From contig NZ_CP041409.1 of assembly GCF_007065885.1 (NCBI RefSeq), forward strand, positions 248,001-312,000: DNA of 64,000 nt, read 5' to 3'. Within the stretch, counting starts at the first letter, position 1. The number at the start of each line of letters is the position of its first letter. Positions 42,364 through 54,638 of the stretch are shown here, in pieces. The position numbers were made by a program, and so were the translations under genes. The notes beneath the pieces were generated by a model. That model had not been told where the DNA came from. It did no database searches and worked only from the letters and a program-made list of their open reading frames with translations. Origin of the DNA: Altererythrobacter sp. TH136 (GTDB lineage Bacteria > Pseudomonadota > Alphaproteobacteria > Sphingomonadales > Sphingomonadaceae).

Positions 42364-43242
42364 CTAGCCGCAACTGGCGGAGCGGATCACGTCGGTGCCC
42401 TTGTCCATCCGCACGTTGAGCCGCTCTGCACGATAATCCTGCGTGACGATGCTGTCGGGATAGAGCCAGCGGATCATCTTGGCGCCCGTAGCAGCGGCGA
42501 TCTCGGCGCGCACCGCAGGAGTAGCTTGCTTCCCGAACCAGGGCTGCACCTTGTCACCATTGCAGGCGTTCGCCGCCGGCGCCGGCATGGGCTGCGGCTC
42601 GCTGGCGCCCGCCTTCTTCTCGAACGCCGCGGACAGGTCGAGTTCCACCTCGTCCGAAATCAGCGGAATGCCGTTGGTGATGCCGAAGTCGGAGCGCTTG
42701 ATCAGCGCGCGGCCGGAGAAGCCCACCGTCTCCGTTCCCCGCATCGCGCCCGCCCCGGTGAATTGCGCCTGGATCGCGACCGGCCTGGTGATGCCGTTGA
42801 GGGTCAGGTTGCCAAGGATGTATGCGCCCATGCCATCCGCGCCGGGGGCGACACTGGTGGAAACAAACCGCGCCGGCGCCTGTCCGGGACCGAAGAAGTC
42901 GGGCTTGCCGCCATCCTTGCCGGGCCGCAGCAGGTGTTCCTGCAGACCCTTGCTGGCGACCACCGGGTTGATCGGGATGGAGACGTCCACCCGCGCCGCC
43001 GACAGGTTGGCGGGATCGATCGTCAGCGTGCCGGTGACATCGCCGAACAGCCCGAAGTAATCGCTGAAGCCCAGGTGATCGACCCGCCAGCCGACGAGGG
43101 TGTGGGCCGGGTCGGCCTGGTACGTGCCGCCGGAAACGCGCGCAGCATCACGCGCGCCGGGCTTTTCCGTCGGCATCTGCGCGGTGGCGGCGACGGCCAG
43201 GGTGGCGGCGGCGAGCAAGGCGGCGGGCAGCAGTCTGGGCAT
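42364..43242 (-). CDS. YceI-family lipocalin-like protein fused to an I78-like inhibitor domain
   Basis: This 292-residue secreted protein has a signal peptide (MPRLLPAALLAAATLAVAATA). A YceI domain spans about residues 38-210 (YQADPAHTLVGWRVDHLGFSDYFGLF, NLTLNGITRPVAIQ, FSGRALIKRSDFGI). The C-terminal 70 residues contain ACNGDKVQPWFG, VRAEIAAATGAKMIRWLYPD, TQDYRAERLNV and ASCG. That tail matches peptidase inhibitor family I78 (potato-inhibitor-like) patterns, including the RLNV and terminal CG. YceI proteins bind isoprenoids. The joined inhibitor domain is unusual. The gene lies between ilvC and leuA. Confidence 0.8.
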   Translation of the reverse strand: MPRLLPAALLAAATLAVAATAQMPTEKPGARDAARVSGGTYQADPAHTLVGWRVDHLGFSDYFGLFGDVTGTLTIDPANLSAARVDVSIPINPVVASKGLQEHLLRPGKDGGKPDFFGPGQAPARFVSTSVAPGADGMGAYILGNLTLNGITRPVAIQAQFTGAGAMRGTETVGFSGRALIKRSDFGITNGIPLISDEVELDLSAAFEKKAGASEPQPMPAPAANACNGDKVQPWFGKQATPAVRAEIAAATGAKMIRWLYPDSIVTQDYRAERLNVRMDKGTDVIRSASCG

Positions 43243-43308
43243 GGCAAATTTCTCCCGAAGGTTTGCGCCAGAGTGCCGCTTCGCCGCCCCGCTGTCCAGT
43301 TGAGGGCG

Positions 43309-44358
<1,050 letters not shown>

Positions 44359-44874
44359 TCAGGCGCCCTCGGCGCCGCGCATCATGCCAACGATCCCGGT
44401 ACGGCCGACTTCGACCAGCCCCAGTTCGCGCATCAGGTGGACGAAGCTGTCGATCTTTTCCGGTGCTCCGGTGATCTCGAAGATGAAACTTTGGGTGGTG
44501 GTATCGACCGGCTTGGCGCGGAAGATGTCGGCCAGCCGCAGCGCCTCCACCCGCTTTTCTCCGGTGCCGACGACCTTCACCAGGGCAAGCTCGCGCTCGA
44601 CATGCGGGCCTTCCTCGGTGAGGTCGACGACCTTGTGCACCGGGATCAGCCGTTCCAGCTGCGCGCGGATCTGGTCGATCACGCGCGGCGGCCCGTTGGT
44701 GACAATGGTGATCCGGCTGACCGCGTGGTTTTCCGAAATGTCGGCCACGGTCAGGCTGTCGATGTTGTACCCGCGCGCGGTGAACAGCCCGGCGATCTTG
44801 GCCAGGATGCCCGCTTCGTTATCGACGGTGACGGCGAGCACGTGCCGCTCGGCTTCGGCGTGAGCGATGCGCAT
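44359..44874 (-). CDS. ilvN: Acetolactate synthase small subunit
   Basis: The small regulatory subunit binds valine to inhibit the enzyme. The 171-residue protein has an N-terminal ACT domain (HVLAVTVDNEAGILAKIAGLFTARGYNIDSLTV, VTNGPPRVIDQIRAQLERLIPV). Its C-terminal domain shows ELALVKVVGT and SFIFEITGAPEKIDSFV. The ATG overlaps the ilvB stop (TGATG), giving coupled translation of the two subunits. Confidence 0.95.
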   Translation of the reverse strand: MRIAHAEAERHVLAVTVDNEAGILAKIAGLFTARGYNIDSLTVADISENHAVSRITIVTNGPPRVIDQIRAQLERLIPVHKVVDLTEEGPHVERELALVKVVGTGEKRVEALRLADIFRAKPVDTTTQSFIFEITGAPEKIDSFVHLMRELGLVEVGRTGIVGMMRGAEGA

Positions 44875-46619
44875 CAGACGAGCGCCTTCGCTTCGTCGTC
44901 CAGCGTGCCTTCCACGCGGTCGCCGTAGAGCAGCATGTCGGTATGCGCCGCGCCGCTGGGGATCATCGGCAGGCAGTTCGCCTCCTGCGCGACGCGGCAA
45001 TCGACCATCACCGGGCCGGGGTGGTCGATCATCGCCTGGATGCCGGCGTCGAGATCGGCCTGGTCCTCGATCCGTATGCCTTTCCAGCCGTATGCCTCCG
45101 CCAATTTCACAAAGTCTGGCAAGGAGTCGCTGTAACTGTTTGAATACCGGCTTTCATAGGTCAGTTCCTGCCACTGCCGGACCATCCCCATGTACTGGTT
45201 GTTCAGGATGAACACCTTGACTGGCAAGCGGTACTGGCTGGCGGTGGCGAGCTCCTGAATGTTCATCTGGATGCTCGCCTCGCCCGCGACGTCGATCACC
45301 AGCGCGTCCGGATTGCCGAGCTGCGCCCCGATGGCTGCGGGCAGGCCATAGCCCATCGTGCCCAGGCCGCCGCTGGTGAGCCACTTGTTGGGCGCTTCGA
45401 ACCCCAGATACTGCGCGGCCCACATCTGGTGCTGGCCGACCTCGGTCGAGATGATCGGCGCGCGGTCATGGGTCAGCGCGTTGAGCCGCTCGACCGCGTG
45501 CTGCGGCATGATCTCGGAGCGGGAGGGCGGGTAGGCCAGGCTTTCGCGTGCGCGCCAGCCGGCGATGCGCGCCTTCCATTCGCCGAGATCCTGCCCACGC
45601 TGGTCTCCCCACGCGGCGAGCATTTGCTCCAGGACCGCCGCGCAATCACCGATCAGCGGCAGGTCGACATCGACGGTCTTGTTGATGCTCGCCCGGTCGA
45701 TATCGAGGTGGATCTTCCGCGAATCCGGGCTGAACGCATCGAGCCGCCCGGTCACCCGGTCATCGAACCGCGCGCCGATGCATACCATCACGTCACAGCG
45801 GTTCATCGCCATGTTGGCTTCGTACGTGCCGTGCATCCCCAGCATGCCGAGCCAGTCGGGATGATCCGCGGGAAAAGCGCCCAGGCCCATCAGGGTGCTG
45901 GTGACCGGCGCGCCGGTCAGGTCCTGCAACCGGCGCAGCAGTTCGCTCGCGCGCGGGCCGGAATTAATCACTCCGCCGCCGGTGTAGAACACGGGACGTT
46001 CCGCGTTCGCGAGCATCTCCACCGCCTCGAGCACCGCTTCGATCGGGGCGGTCGAGGGCGGGTCGAAGCGAGTGGAAGGCATGGAGGGGTTGCCCGCCGC
46101 GGTCCACGGGGCGGCGGCGACCTGCACGTCCTTGGGGATGTCGATCAGCACCGGACCGGGCCGTCCGGTGGTGGCGATGCGGAACGCCTCGGCAATGGTG
46201 GCCTGCAGCGCGGCTGGGTCCTTCACCAGGTAGTTGTGCTTGGTGCAGTGGCGGGTGATGCCGATGGTATCGGCTTCCTGGAACGCGTCGGTGCCAATCA
46301 GCGGGGTCGCGACCTGGCCGGTGATGATGACGAGAGGGATCGAATCCATGAACGCGTCGGCGATGCCGGTGACCGCGTTGGTCGCCCCGGGGCCGCTGGT
46401 GACGAGCACCACGCCCGGCTTGCCGGTAGAGCGCGCATACCCCTCGGCGGCATGCGCAGCGCCGGCTTCGTGCCGGACCAGGATGTGGCGGATGGAGCTG
46501 TGGGCGAACAGTTCGTCATAGATCGGCAGCACGGCGCCGCCGGGATAGCCGAACACGAATTCGACCCCCTGTTCGACAAGACTATCGATCAAGATTCTGG
46601 CGCCGCTGCGCTCGTCCAC
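44874..46619 (-). CDS. ilvB: Acetolactate synthase large catalytic subunit
   Basis: This ThDP- and FAD-dependent enzyme makes acetolactate or acetohydroxybutyrate for branched-chain amino acids. It has 581 residues from GTG 46619, which has an AAGGAG site 7 bp upstream; longer frames lack one. Visible motifs are [36 protein letters not shown] (catalytic Glu region), [52 protein letters not shown] (ThDP-binding) and [16 protein letters not shown]. Confidence 0.96.
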   Translation of the reverse strand: MDERSGARILIDSLVEQGVEFVFGYPGGAVLPIYDELFAHSSIRHILVRHEAGAAHAAEGYARSTGKPGVVLVTSGPGATNAVTGIADAFMDSIPLVIITGQVATPLIGTDAFQEADTIGITRHCTKHNYLVKDPAALQATIAEAFRIATTGRPGPVLIDIPKDVQVAAAPWTAAGNPSMPSTRFDPPSTAPIEAVLEAVEMLANAERPVFYTGGGVINSGPRASELLRRLQDLTGAPVTSTLMGLGAFPADHPDWLGMLGMHGTYEANMAMNRCDVMVCIGARFDDRVTGRLDAFSPDSRKIHLDIDRASINKTVDVDLPLIGDCAAVLEQMLAAWGDQRGQDLGEWKARIAGWRARESLAYPPSRSEIMPQHAVERLNALTHDRAPIISTEVGQHQMWAAQYLGFEAPNKWLTSGGLGTMGYGLPAAIGAQLGNPDALVIDVAGEASIQMNIQELATASQYRLPVKVFILNNQYMGMVRQWQELTYESRYSNSYSDSLPDFVKLAEAYGWKGIRIEDQADLDAGIQAMIDHPGPVMVDCRVAQEANCLPMIPSGAAHTDMLLYGDRVEGTLDDEAKALV

Positions 46620-46722
46620 CGTCTGGCTCCTTCTTCCGCCGGCGGGGTAGCCGGGGCCCGAGACAAAAGCGACCCGACGCGTGGGGCGCGCGCCGGGCCT
46701 TTTCTCTATGCGAGACAAGCTG

Positions 46723-46750
46723 GGCTTAACGACATAATCTTAGGTGTCAA
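46723..46750 (-). promoter_or_regulatory. Possible ilvB promoter
   Basis: TTGACA (46750-46745) is an ideal -35 element, with TAAGCC 16 bp downstream as a weaker -10. It is about 105 bp before the GTG start, and a G+C-rich inverted repeat (GGCCCG...CGGGCC) lies in the leader. Confidence 0.4.
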
Positions 46751-46756
46751 GCCAGA

Positions 46757-47701
46757 TCAGCGCAATAATGATGCAAACGAGACCTCCTCGTCGAAAGGTT
46801 CTTCTTCGATGCGCGGCCAGTGCGGCGGGGGCTGGGCGCGTAGCCAGGTGAACTGGCGGCGGACGTACTGCCATGTCGCCCGCTGCCCGCGAAGTTCCGC
46901 TTCCTCGCGTGACCACACCCCGCCAAGCCAGCCGGCGATCTCCGGCACCCCGATGGCGCGCATCACCGGCAATTCGGGTGACAGACCCCGGTCGAGCAAG
47001 GTGCGCACTTCCTCGACCGCGCCTTCATCGAGCATGCGGGTAAACCGCGCCTCGGTGCGCTCGCGCAAGGTGGACAGCGGGGGGCGAAGGATGACCGGAT
47101 GCAGCGTCACTTCGTTATCGATCCCGCTGCCGTTGGCCTGCTGCCAGTACGCCAGCGGCAGTCCGGTGGAGCGGACGACCTCCAGAGCGCGGGCGATCCG
47201 CAACTTGTCGTTCCGGTGGAGGATGGCCGCGCGCTGCGGGTCCTCCAGGGTGAGCGCGGCATAGGCATCGGCGGGATCAAGTGCGCGCACCGCATCGCGT
47301 ACGGCCGGATCGATGGCGGGCACCTTGGCAATACCGTCGATCAGCGTGCGCAGGTACAGTCCCGTGCCGCCGACCAGGATCGGGACCGCTCCGGCGGCAT
47401 GGGTTCGCGCGATCTCCTGCCGCGCCGCCTCTGCCCAGTCTGCCGCCGAGCAGGCCTGCGCGCCGTCCCAGGTGCCGAACAGGCGGTGCTCGACCCCGCG
47501 CATCTCCTGTTCGCTGGGGCGGGCAGAGAGCACGCGCAGGTCGGCATAGACCTGTGCGCTGTCGGCATTGATCACGATGCCCGTGCGGCCACGCGCCTTC
47601 AGCGCCAGCGCCAGCCTGACCGCCAGATCGCTCTTGCCGCTGGCGGTGGGCCCTGCGATGAGCGCCACCGCTGGCTTTTCCGGAGATGTCCTGGTGCTCA
47701 T
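46757..47701 (-). CDS. miaA: tRNA dimethylallyltransferase
   Basis: MiaA adds a dimethylallyl group to adenine 37 of tRNAs reading UNN codons. The 314-residue protein shows the P-loop LIAGPTASGKSDLAVRLA, NADSAQVYADLRVLSARPS, GVEHRLFGTWD, PILVGGTGLYLRTLIDG and QYVRRQFTWLRAQ. ATG 47701 gives the normal length; the frame extends upstream only as antisense of serB. The start overlaps the divergent serB start by 8 bp. Confidence 0.94.
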   Translation of the reverse strand: MSTRTSPEKPAVALIAGPTASGKSDLAVRLALALKARGRTGIVINADSAQVYADLRVLSARPSEQEMRGVEHRLFGTWDGAQACSAADWAEAARQEIARTHAAGAVPILVGGTGLYLRTLIDGIAKVPAIDPAVRDAVRALDPADAYAALTLEDPQRAAILHRNDKLRIARALEVVRSTGLPLAYWQQANGSGIDNEVTLHPVILRPPLSTLRERTEARFTRMLDEGAVEEVRTLLDRGLSPELPVMRAIGVPEIAGWLGGVWSREEAELRGQRATWQYVRRQFTWLRAQPPPHWPRIEEEPFDEEVSFASLLR

Positions 47702-48593
47702 CGCGCGGCTGATAGCAGACCCGGCCGTGCTCGAAAGAGGCGGGCTGGAGGCGCGGCTGGACGCCGCCAGCGCTGCGCTGGAGGCGCAAGGGCTGCGGAT
47801 CGCGGCAGCCGCGATGCTCGATTTCTGCGGCGACACGTTGCAGATCGCGCTGCCGGACGGCGACCCGGCGGTGCTCCGGAGGGTGCTGGACGAACATTTC
47901 TCCCCCGCCGACCTGCTGGTCTCCACCCGCGAGATCGAGGTGCCGCGCCTGTTCGTGTCGGACATGGATTCCACGGCCATCGAGCAGGAATGCATCGACG
48001 AACTGGCCGACTTCGCCGGTTTGAAAGAGCAAGTTTCGGCCATCACCGAGCGGGCGATGGAGGGTGAGCTCGATTTCGTGAGCGCGCTGACAGAGCGGGT
48101 GAAGCTGCTGGCAGGCCTTGGCGAGGATACGGTCGCCACTTGCCTTGCGGAACGGATCCGGCCCACGGCAGGCGCGCGCACGTTGATCGCGACCCTCAAG
48201 GCGCGCGGGTGTCACACGGTGCTGGTGACCGGCGGCTTTCATCACTTTGCCGATCCGGTGGCGGAGCAGATCGGGTTCGATCACGTCGTCGCCAATCGCC
48301 TCGGCGTAGCGGGCGGCAAGCTGACCGGCGCGCTGGTCGGCGGCATCACCGACAGCGCGGTCAAGCGGCAGGTCCTGCTCGAAGAGGCAGAGCGGTTGGG
48401 CGACAATGTCGCGACGCTGGCCATCGGCGACGGGGCCAACGACGTGCCGATGTTGCAGGCGGCCAGCTGGGGGATCGCCTATCGCGCGAAGCCCAAGGCG
48501 CGCGACGCGGCGGATGGCTGGATCGACCGCGGCGACCTGACCGCCGTGCTCCACCTTCTCGGCATTCCCCGCGAGGACTGGGTCGCGGGGTGA
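47694..48593 (+). CDS. serB: Phosphoserine phosphatase
   Basis: SerB hydrolyses phosphoserine to serine. The 299-residue protein has an N-terminal ACT-like region and the HAD catalytic core: FVSDMDSTAIEQECIDELA (nucleophile Asp in DMDST), VLVTGGFHHFADPVAEQIGFDHVVANRL and IGDGANDVPMLQAASWGIAYRAKPKARDAA. I prefer GTG 47694, preceded by GGAGA, because it limits the overlap with miaA to 8 bp. ATG 47658 would add 12 residues. Confidence 0.92.
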   Translation: MLIARLIADPAVLERGGLEARLDAASAALEAQGLRIAAAAMLDFCGDTLQIALPDGDPAVLRRVLDEHFSPADLLVSTREIEVPRLFVSDMDSTAIEQECIDELADFAGLKEQVSAITERAMEGELDFVSALTERVKLLAGLGEDTVATCLAERIRPTAGARTLIATLKARGCHTVLVTGGFHHFADPVAEQIGFDHVVANRLGVAGGKLTGALVGGITDSAVKRQVLLEEAERLGDNVATLAIGDGANDVPMLQAASWGIAYRAKPKARDAADGWIDRGDLTAVLHLLGIPREDWVAG

Positions 48594-48627
48594 AACCGCT
48601 TCCCAGAGCGGAGCATTAAAGCTATAT

Positions 48628-48641
48628 TGACACCGATGTCA
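48628..48641. promoter_or_regulatory. Palindrome TGACA-N4-TGTCA before the Coq4-like gene
   Basis: TGACA at 48628-48632 and TGTCA at 48637-48641 form an inverted repeat ending 14 bp before the ATG at 48656. The position favours repression. The regulator is unknown. Confidence 0.4.
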
Positions 48642-48655
48642 GTAGGGGCCTTGCG

Positions 48656-49501
48656 ATGACCGACCTCCAGCCGATCCCGCCCGCCGATCCGAATCTTGCC
48701 TGCGCGGCTGACGGAACCGTCTTCCGCAACCCCGCGCGCACGATGCCCAAGCGCGACGTGGGCAAGGCCATCGCCAAGTTCCGCGAGCTGATCAGGGACA
48801 AGGAGAACACCAAGCTGGTGTTCGAGATCTACGAGGCGTTGCCGTCGAAATCATTCATGCCGCGCGCGCGCGCTGCCACCTTGAGCGAGCACGGTCAGGC
48901 CTTGCGCGAGGCGGAGCCGTTCCTGCCGCCGATGCTCGATGACCATGCCGAACTGCGCAAGCTGCCCAAGGGTTCGGTCGCGCATGCCTATTGCGATTTC
49001 ATGGAGAGCGAGGGGCTGTCGGCCGCCGGGCTGGTCGCCGAATCGGAGAAGATTGGGCGTCCCAAGTACGGCGACCTGATCGAATGGTATGGCTTTCGCC
49101 AGCGCGACACCCACGATCTGATGCACATCCTCACCGGTTACGGTCGCGACGCGCTGGGCGAACAGTGCGTGCTGCTGTTCACGCACGGCCAGCAACCCGC
49201 TGCCGGTCACTTGCTGCTCGGCTATGCCGGCGCGTTCAACATCACCAAGCAAGTCAAGAGCAAGGCGCCCGTGTGGCGCGCCGTGCGCGAGGCGCATCGC
49301 CGGGGCAAGAGCTGCCCGCCGCTGGTCGAGATGTCGATCCGTGAGCTGCTGGCGATGGACCTAGCCGATGCCCGTGCGAAGTTCGGCATCGGTGAGCCCA
49401 CGTGGTACCGCCGCTGTCACCAGGTGTGGCAGAGCGAGGGCGTGAACCCCTATGACCTGCTCGGCAAGGCTGAGGCGGCCGAGGAAAAGCGCGCCGCCTG
49501 A
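48656..49501 (+). CDS. Coq4 family protein
   Basis: This 281-residue protein has the Coq4 metal-binding pattern H-D-L-M-H followed about ten residues later by a glutamate (TRDTHDLMHILTGYGRDALGEQ, starting near residue 160). Coq4 is a scaffold or C1-decarboxylase component in ubiquinone synthesis in eukaryotes. Bacterial homologues are less well studied, so I leave the function open. Other conserved parts are RDKENTKLVFEIYEAL and GYAGAFNITKQVKSKAPVWRAVREA. Confidence 0.85.
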   Translation: MTDLQPIPPADPNLACAADGTVFRNPARTMPKRDVGKAIAKFRELIRDKENTKLVFEIYEALPSKSFMPRARAATLSEHGQALREAEPFLPPMLDDHAELRKLPKGSVAHAYCDFMESEGLSAAGLVAESEKIGRPKYGDLIEWYGFRQRDTHDLMHILTGYGRDALGEQCVLLFTHGQQPAAGHLLLGYAGAFNITKQVKSKAPVWRAVREAHRRGKSCPPLVEMSIRELLAMDLADARAKFGIGEPTWYRRCHQVWQSEGVNPYDLLGKAEAAEEKRAA

Positions 49502-49513
49502 CCCGGGCGGGAG

Positions 49514-51694
<2,181 letters not shown>

Positions 51695-51727
51695 GGCCGC
51701 GCCCTTAGCGGCGGGGGAGGCCAGCCG

Positions 51728-52384
51728 CTAGCCCCGCATGGATATGCGCCGGCGAGTCATCCCCAGCCACCAGGCCGACAGCGTCGCCAGGCCATAGGCG
51801 AAAAAGGCGAGGATGCTGGTGCCGGGCGTCACCGCGGTAGGCTCGGGCCCGAACCAGTTGATCGCCTGCAACGCCAGCAGCACCAGTCCCAGCACGATCG
51901 GCGGGAGCGCCGGGCCGCGGGTGCGCGACAGGTAGAACGCCAGCGCGCCGAACGTCAGCGCCAGTTCCAGCGGCATCGCAATGGCGGGGTAGTTCCACAG
52001 GCCGAGCCCCAGCGGCGGCGGTGCGCCAGCGATCGTCAGGTCCGGGCGATGCACCAGCAGGTCGAGCAGCCAGTGGCTCAGCACGACCATCCCGACCAGC
52101 AGCGCGAACCGGAAATCCCGCCGCCACAGCCACACGATCAGCGCAAAGCCTGCCGCCCAGGCCGCACTGCCCAGCAGGCTGTGCGTATACGGCATGTCAT
52201 ACAGGTCCATCGGGTTCATCGCGGTGATGCCCGGCGCCACGCGCATGTGTTCCGTTCCGGTCAGGAGAAAGGCGAAGAACGCCCAGTCCACCAGCTGCGC
52301 CGCCACGAACAGGGTGCCCAGCCGCGGTTGGCGCCGGCTGACGACTGCGGCTGCCAGAGCCGGCGCCCAATGGCCGATGAACAT
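51728..52384 (-). CDS. Integral membrane protein with conserved histidines (DUF457/YdjM-like)
   Basis: This 218-residue protein starts at ATG 52384, behind GGGGAG; longer frames add a basic leader antisense to xseB. Six or seven hydrophobic segments are visible. Histidines and aspartates lie at FIGHWAPAL, YTHSLLGSA and LSHWLLDLLVHRPDL, a pattern like membrane-bound metal-dependent hydrolases of the YdjM/DUF457 type. The assignment is tentative. It lies just upstream of purL on the same strand. Confidence 0.6.
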   Translation of the reverse strand: MFIGHWAPALAAAVVSRRQPRLGTLFVAAQLVDWAFFAFLLTGTEHMRVAPGITAMNPMDLYDMPYTHSLLGSAAWAAGFALIVWLWRRDFRFALLVGMVVLSHWLLDLLVHRPDLTIAGAPPPLGLGLWNYPAIAMPLELALTFGALAFYLSRTRGPALPPIVLGLVLLALQAINWFGPEPTAVTPGTSILAFFAYGLATLSAWWLGMTRRRISMRG

Positions 52385-52454
52385 CGCCGCAAATCTCCCC
52401 TTGATCCCCGCGGCCAGCTTGACCGGGCGGGGGCGGACCGTCAATGGATGGCGC

Positions 52455-52706
52455 ATGGCCGACACCGTTCCCGATATCGCCGCGATGACCTTTGAGGATG
52501 CCTTGCGATCGCTGGAAGACGTGGTCCGGCGGCTGGAAAGCGGCGAGGTGCCGCTCGACCAGTCGATCACGCTGTACGAGCGGGGCGAGGCGCTGCGCGC
52601 GCACTGCCAGGCGCGACTGGATGCAGCGCAGGCGCGGATCGAGAAGATCGTCGCCGGCCCTACCGGCCAGGCAAGCCACTCCGTGCCGTTTGACAGCGAT
52701 GACTGA
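52455..52706 (+). CDS. xseB: Exodeoxyribonuclease VII small subunit
   Basis: XseB is the small subunit that pairs with XseA to degrade single-stranded DNA. The 83-residue protein has the family's MTFEDALRSLEDVVRRLESGEVPLDQSITLYERGEALRAHCQARLDAAQARI helical hairpin (residues 10-62). The ATG at 52455 is divergent from the YdjM-like gene by 70 bp. It lies 5 bp before ispA, so the two are likely cotranscribed. Confidence 0.93.
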   Translation: MADTVPDIAAMTFEDALRSLEDVVRRLESGEVPLDQSITLYERGEALRAHCQARLDAAQARIEKIVAGPTGQASHSVPFDSDD

Positions 52707-52711
52707 TCTTC

Positions 52712-53623
52712 ATGACTGACGTTCTTTCGTCAGGCGACGCCTTGCTGAGCGACGCGCTCGCCCGCATCCAGCGCGAGGTCGACGCTGCCATGGCTGGCTT
52801 CCTGCCGGTGCCCGACGACGCGCGCGCCCCGTTGGTGGAGGCGATGCGCTATGCCGCGATCGGCGGGGGCAAGCGCGTGCGTCCGCTGCTCACGGTCGCG
52901 ACCGCCAGCATGTACGCGGTGAGCCGCGATGCGGCGGTGCGGACCGGCTGCGCGGTCGAGGCGATCCACGTCTATTCGCTCGTGCACGACGACTTGCCGT
53001 GCATGGATGACGATGAGACCCGCCACGGCAAGCCGACCCTGCACAAGGCTTACGACGAAGCGACGGCGGTGCTGGCCGGGGATTCGCTGCACGCGCTGGC
53101 GTTCGAGATCCTCTCCATGCCGGAAACCGCCGGCGATCCGTTCGTCCGTGCCGAACTGACCGCCGCGCTTGCGGCAGCGAGTGGGTGGAACGGCATGGCC
53201 GGCGGGCAGATGATGGACATGGCGGCCAGCGCCGGCGACTATGACCTGCCGACGATCACGCGGCTCCAGCAGCTCAAGACCGGGGCCCTGCTGGGCGCGG
53301 CCGTGGAGATGGGCGCAATTCTGGGCCGGGTCCCGGAAGAGGGGCGGGGCCACCTGCGCGCCTACGCGCGCGACATCGGCCTCGCGTTCCAGATCGCCGA
53401 CGACCTGCTCGACATCGAAGGTGACGAGCAAGCGGCGGGCAAGGCGCTGCGCAAGGACGAGAGCGCGGGCAAGGCGACGTTCGTATCGTTGATGGGCGTG
53501 GAAGCGGCTCGGATGCAGGCGCGGGCGCTTGTCGATCAGGCGGTTGGCCATCTGGCCGCTCACGGCGACGAGGCCGATCTGCTGCGCTCGCTGGCGCGGT
53601 TCATCGTGGAAAGGGACCGGTGA
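52712..53623 (+). CDS. ispA: Farnesyl diphosphate synthase (short-chain polyprenyl synthetase)
   Basis: This enzyme makes farnesyl diphosphate from DMAPP and IPP, the precursor of undecaprenol, quinone tails and carotenoids. The 303-residue protein shows GGGKRVRPLL, the first Asp-rich motif in HDDLPCMDDDETRHG, GEMMD-like GGQMMDM and the second Asp-rich motif IADDLLDIEGDE. The residues before the first motif (HVYSLV) fit a C15 product. Confidence 0.93.
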   Translation: MTDVLSSGDALLSDALARIQREVDAAMAGFLPVPDDARAPLVEAMRYAAIGGGKRVRPLLTVATASMYAVSRDAAVRTGCAVEAIHVYSLVHDDLPCMDDDETRHGKPTLHKAYDEATAVLAGDSLHALAFEILSMPETAGDPFVRAELTAALAAASGWNGMAGGQMMDMAASAGDYDLPTITRLQQLKTGALLGAAVEMGAILGRVPEEGRGHLRAYARDIGLAFQIADDLLDIEGDEQAAGKALRKDESAGKATFVSLMGVEAARMQARALVDQAVGHLAAHGDEADLLRSLARFIVERDR

Positions 53624-54063
53624 AAGCCAGCGTCATAATCTCGCTGGCTGTTTTGTGCTCAGGATGTCAGCGGACGTCGGCTGAAAATGCATTGATTTCT
53701 GCGTTTCCGAAGGAGGCTAAGATCCCACATTGTGCGACTATGTGGGTGAGTGACGAGAGACATTCGTATCTGCAAAGGGGAGAAGGGCAACCTTCGTACA
53801 GTGATCGGCTCGATGTCAGCGCGACATCCGAATGTGTCGATCGCTGGTCAAAGTCACTGGAAGGTTTGGATGATTGCGAGTTCGACGTGCACGGCTGTCC
53901 AATGTACCTTCGGATGAGCGATGCCGAAATACTGTACGTCGGTCGAAAGCCCGGAGCGACAGCAACCGTCGTCATATATTGGGTCCACGCAAAGCCTTTG
54001 CGCGGTGTGCGTTATCAAAGTCTAGAAACAACACGCGATACGAGGGTAACTGGCCATGGCTGA
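53620..54063 (+). CDS. Low-GC small lipoprotein of unknown function
   Basis: This 147-residue protein starts at a GTG overlapping the ispA stop and ends 8 bp inside coaD. The N terminus VKASVIISLAVLCSGC is a lipoprotein signal with Cys16 in the lipobox. The mature protein has five further cysteines that could form disulfides (HCATMW, SECVDRW, DDCEFDVHGCPMY). By eye the GC content is near 50-55%, clearly below the neighbours, and rare codons such as ATA occur. I recognise no family. It may be a recent acquisition. Confidence 0.6.
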   Translation: MKASVIISLAVLCSGCQRTSAENALISAFPKEAKIPHCATMWVSDERHSYLQRGEGQPSYSDRLDVSATSECVDRWSKSLEGLDDCEFDVHGCPMYLRMSDAEILYVGRKPGATATVVIYWVHAKPLRGVRYQSLETTRDTRVTGHG

Positions 54064-54565
54064 ACGCATCGGCATTTATCCCGGCACCTTCGATCCCATC
54101 ACGCTGGGCCACATGGACATCATCGAGCGCGGCTCGAAGCTGGTCGACCGGCTGATCATCGGGGTCACCACCAACATCGCCAAGTCGCCGATGTTCTCGG
54201 ACGACGAGCGGATCGCGATCGTGAAGCGCGAACTCGCCGGGGTGAGCGGCAACATCACCGTGGTCGGTTTCAATTCGCTGCTGATGGATTTCGCCGAGGC
54301 GCAGGGCGCCTCCGTGATCATCCGCGGGATCCGCGGCGTGACCGACTTCGAATACGAATATCAGCTCACCGGCATGAACCGCCAGCTCAACGACCGGATC
54401 GAGACGATCTTCCTGATGGCCGATGTCAGCCTGCAGCCGATCGCCAGCCGGCTGGTAAAGGAAATCGCGCTGTACGGCGGCGACATTTCCAAGTTCGTCA
54501 CCCCTGCCATTCGCACCGATGTGATGGCCAAAGTCGATCAGGTCGGCCGCCGGGGCACGGGCTAA
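54056..54565 (+). CDS. coaD: Pantetheine-phosphate adenylyltransferase
   Basis: CoaD makes dephospho-CoA from 4'-phosphopantetheine and ATP. The 169-residue protein has the nucleotidyl-transferase motifs IGIYPGTFDPITLGHMDIIERGSKL (HxGH-type), VGFNSLLMDFAEAQGASVIIRGIRGVTDFEYEYQLTGMN and MADVSLQPIASRLVKEIALYGGDISKFVTP (an ISSTxxR-like segment). All are in the expected order for CoaD. Confidence 0.96.
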   Translation: MAERIGIYPGTFDPITLGHMDIIERGSKLVDRLIIGVTTNIAKSPMFSDDERIAIVKRELAGVSGNITVVGFNSLLMDFAEAQGASVIIRGIRGVTDFEYEYQLTGMNRQLNDRIETIFLMADVSLQPIASRLVKEIALYGGDISKFVTPAIRTDVMAKVDQVGRRGTG

Positions 54566-54638
54566 CCATTCATTGAACCGACAGTCGGTGCCCGCTACAG
54601 CGCGCGGCGACGGACGATCACTTCTGGACGGGAATTAC

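Noticed and set aside
46692-46737. Leader peptide MSLSPACLA before ilvB
   Set aside because: Its ATG lies upstream of the predicted transcription start, and it has only one cluster-free Leu pair and no Val or Ile codons.
45429-47264. 611-residue plus-strand ORF over ilvB and miaA
   Set aside because: It is antisense to two genes with clear family motifs.
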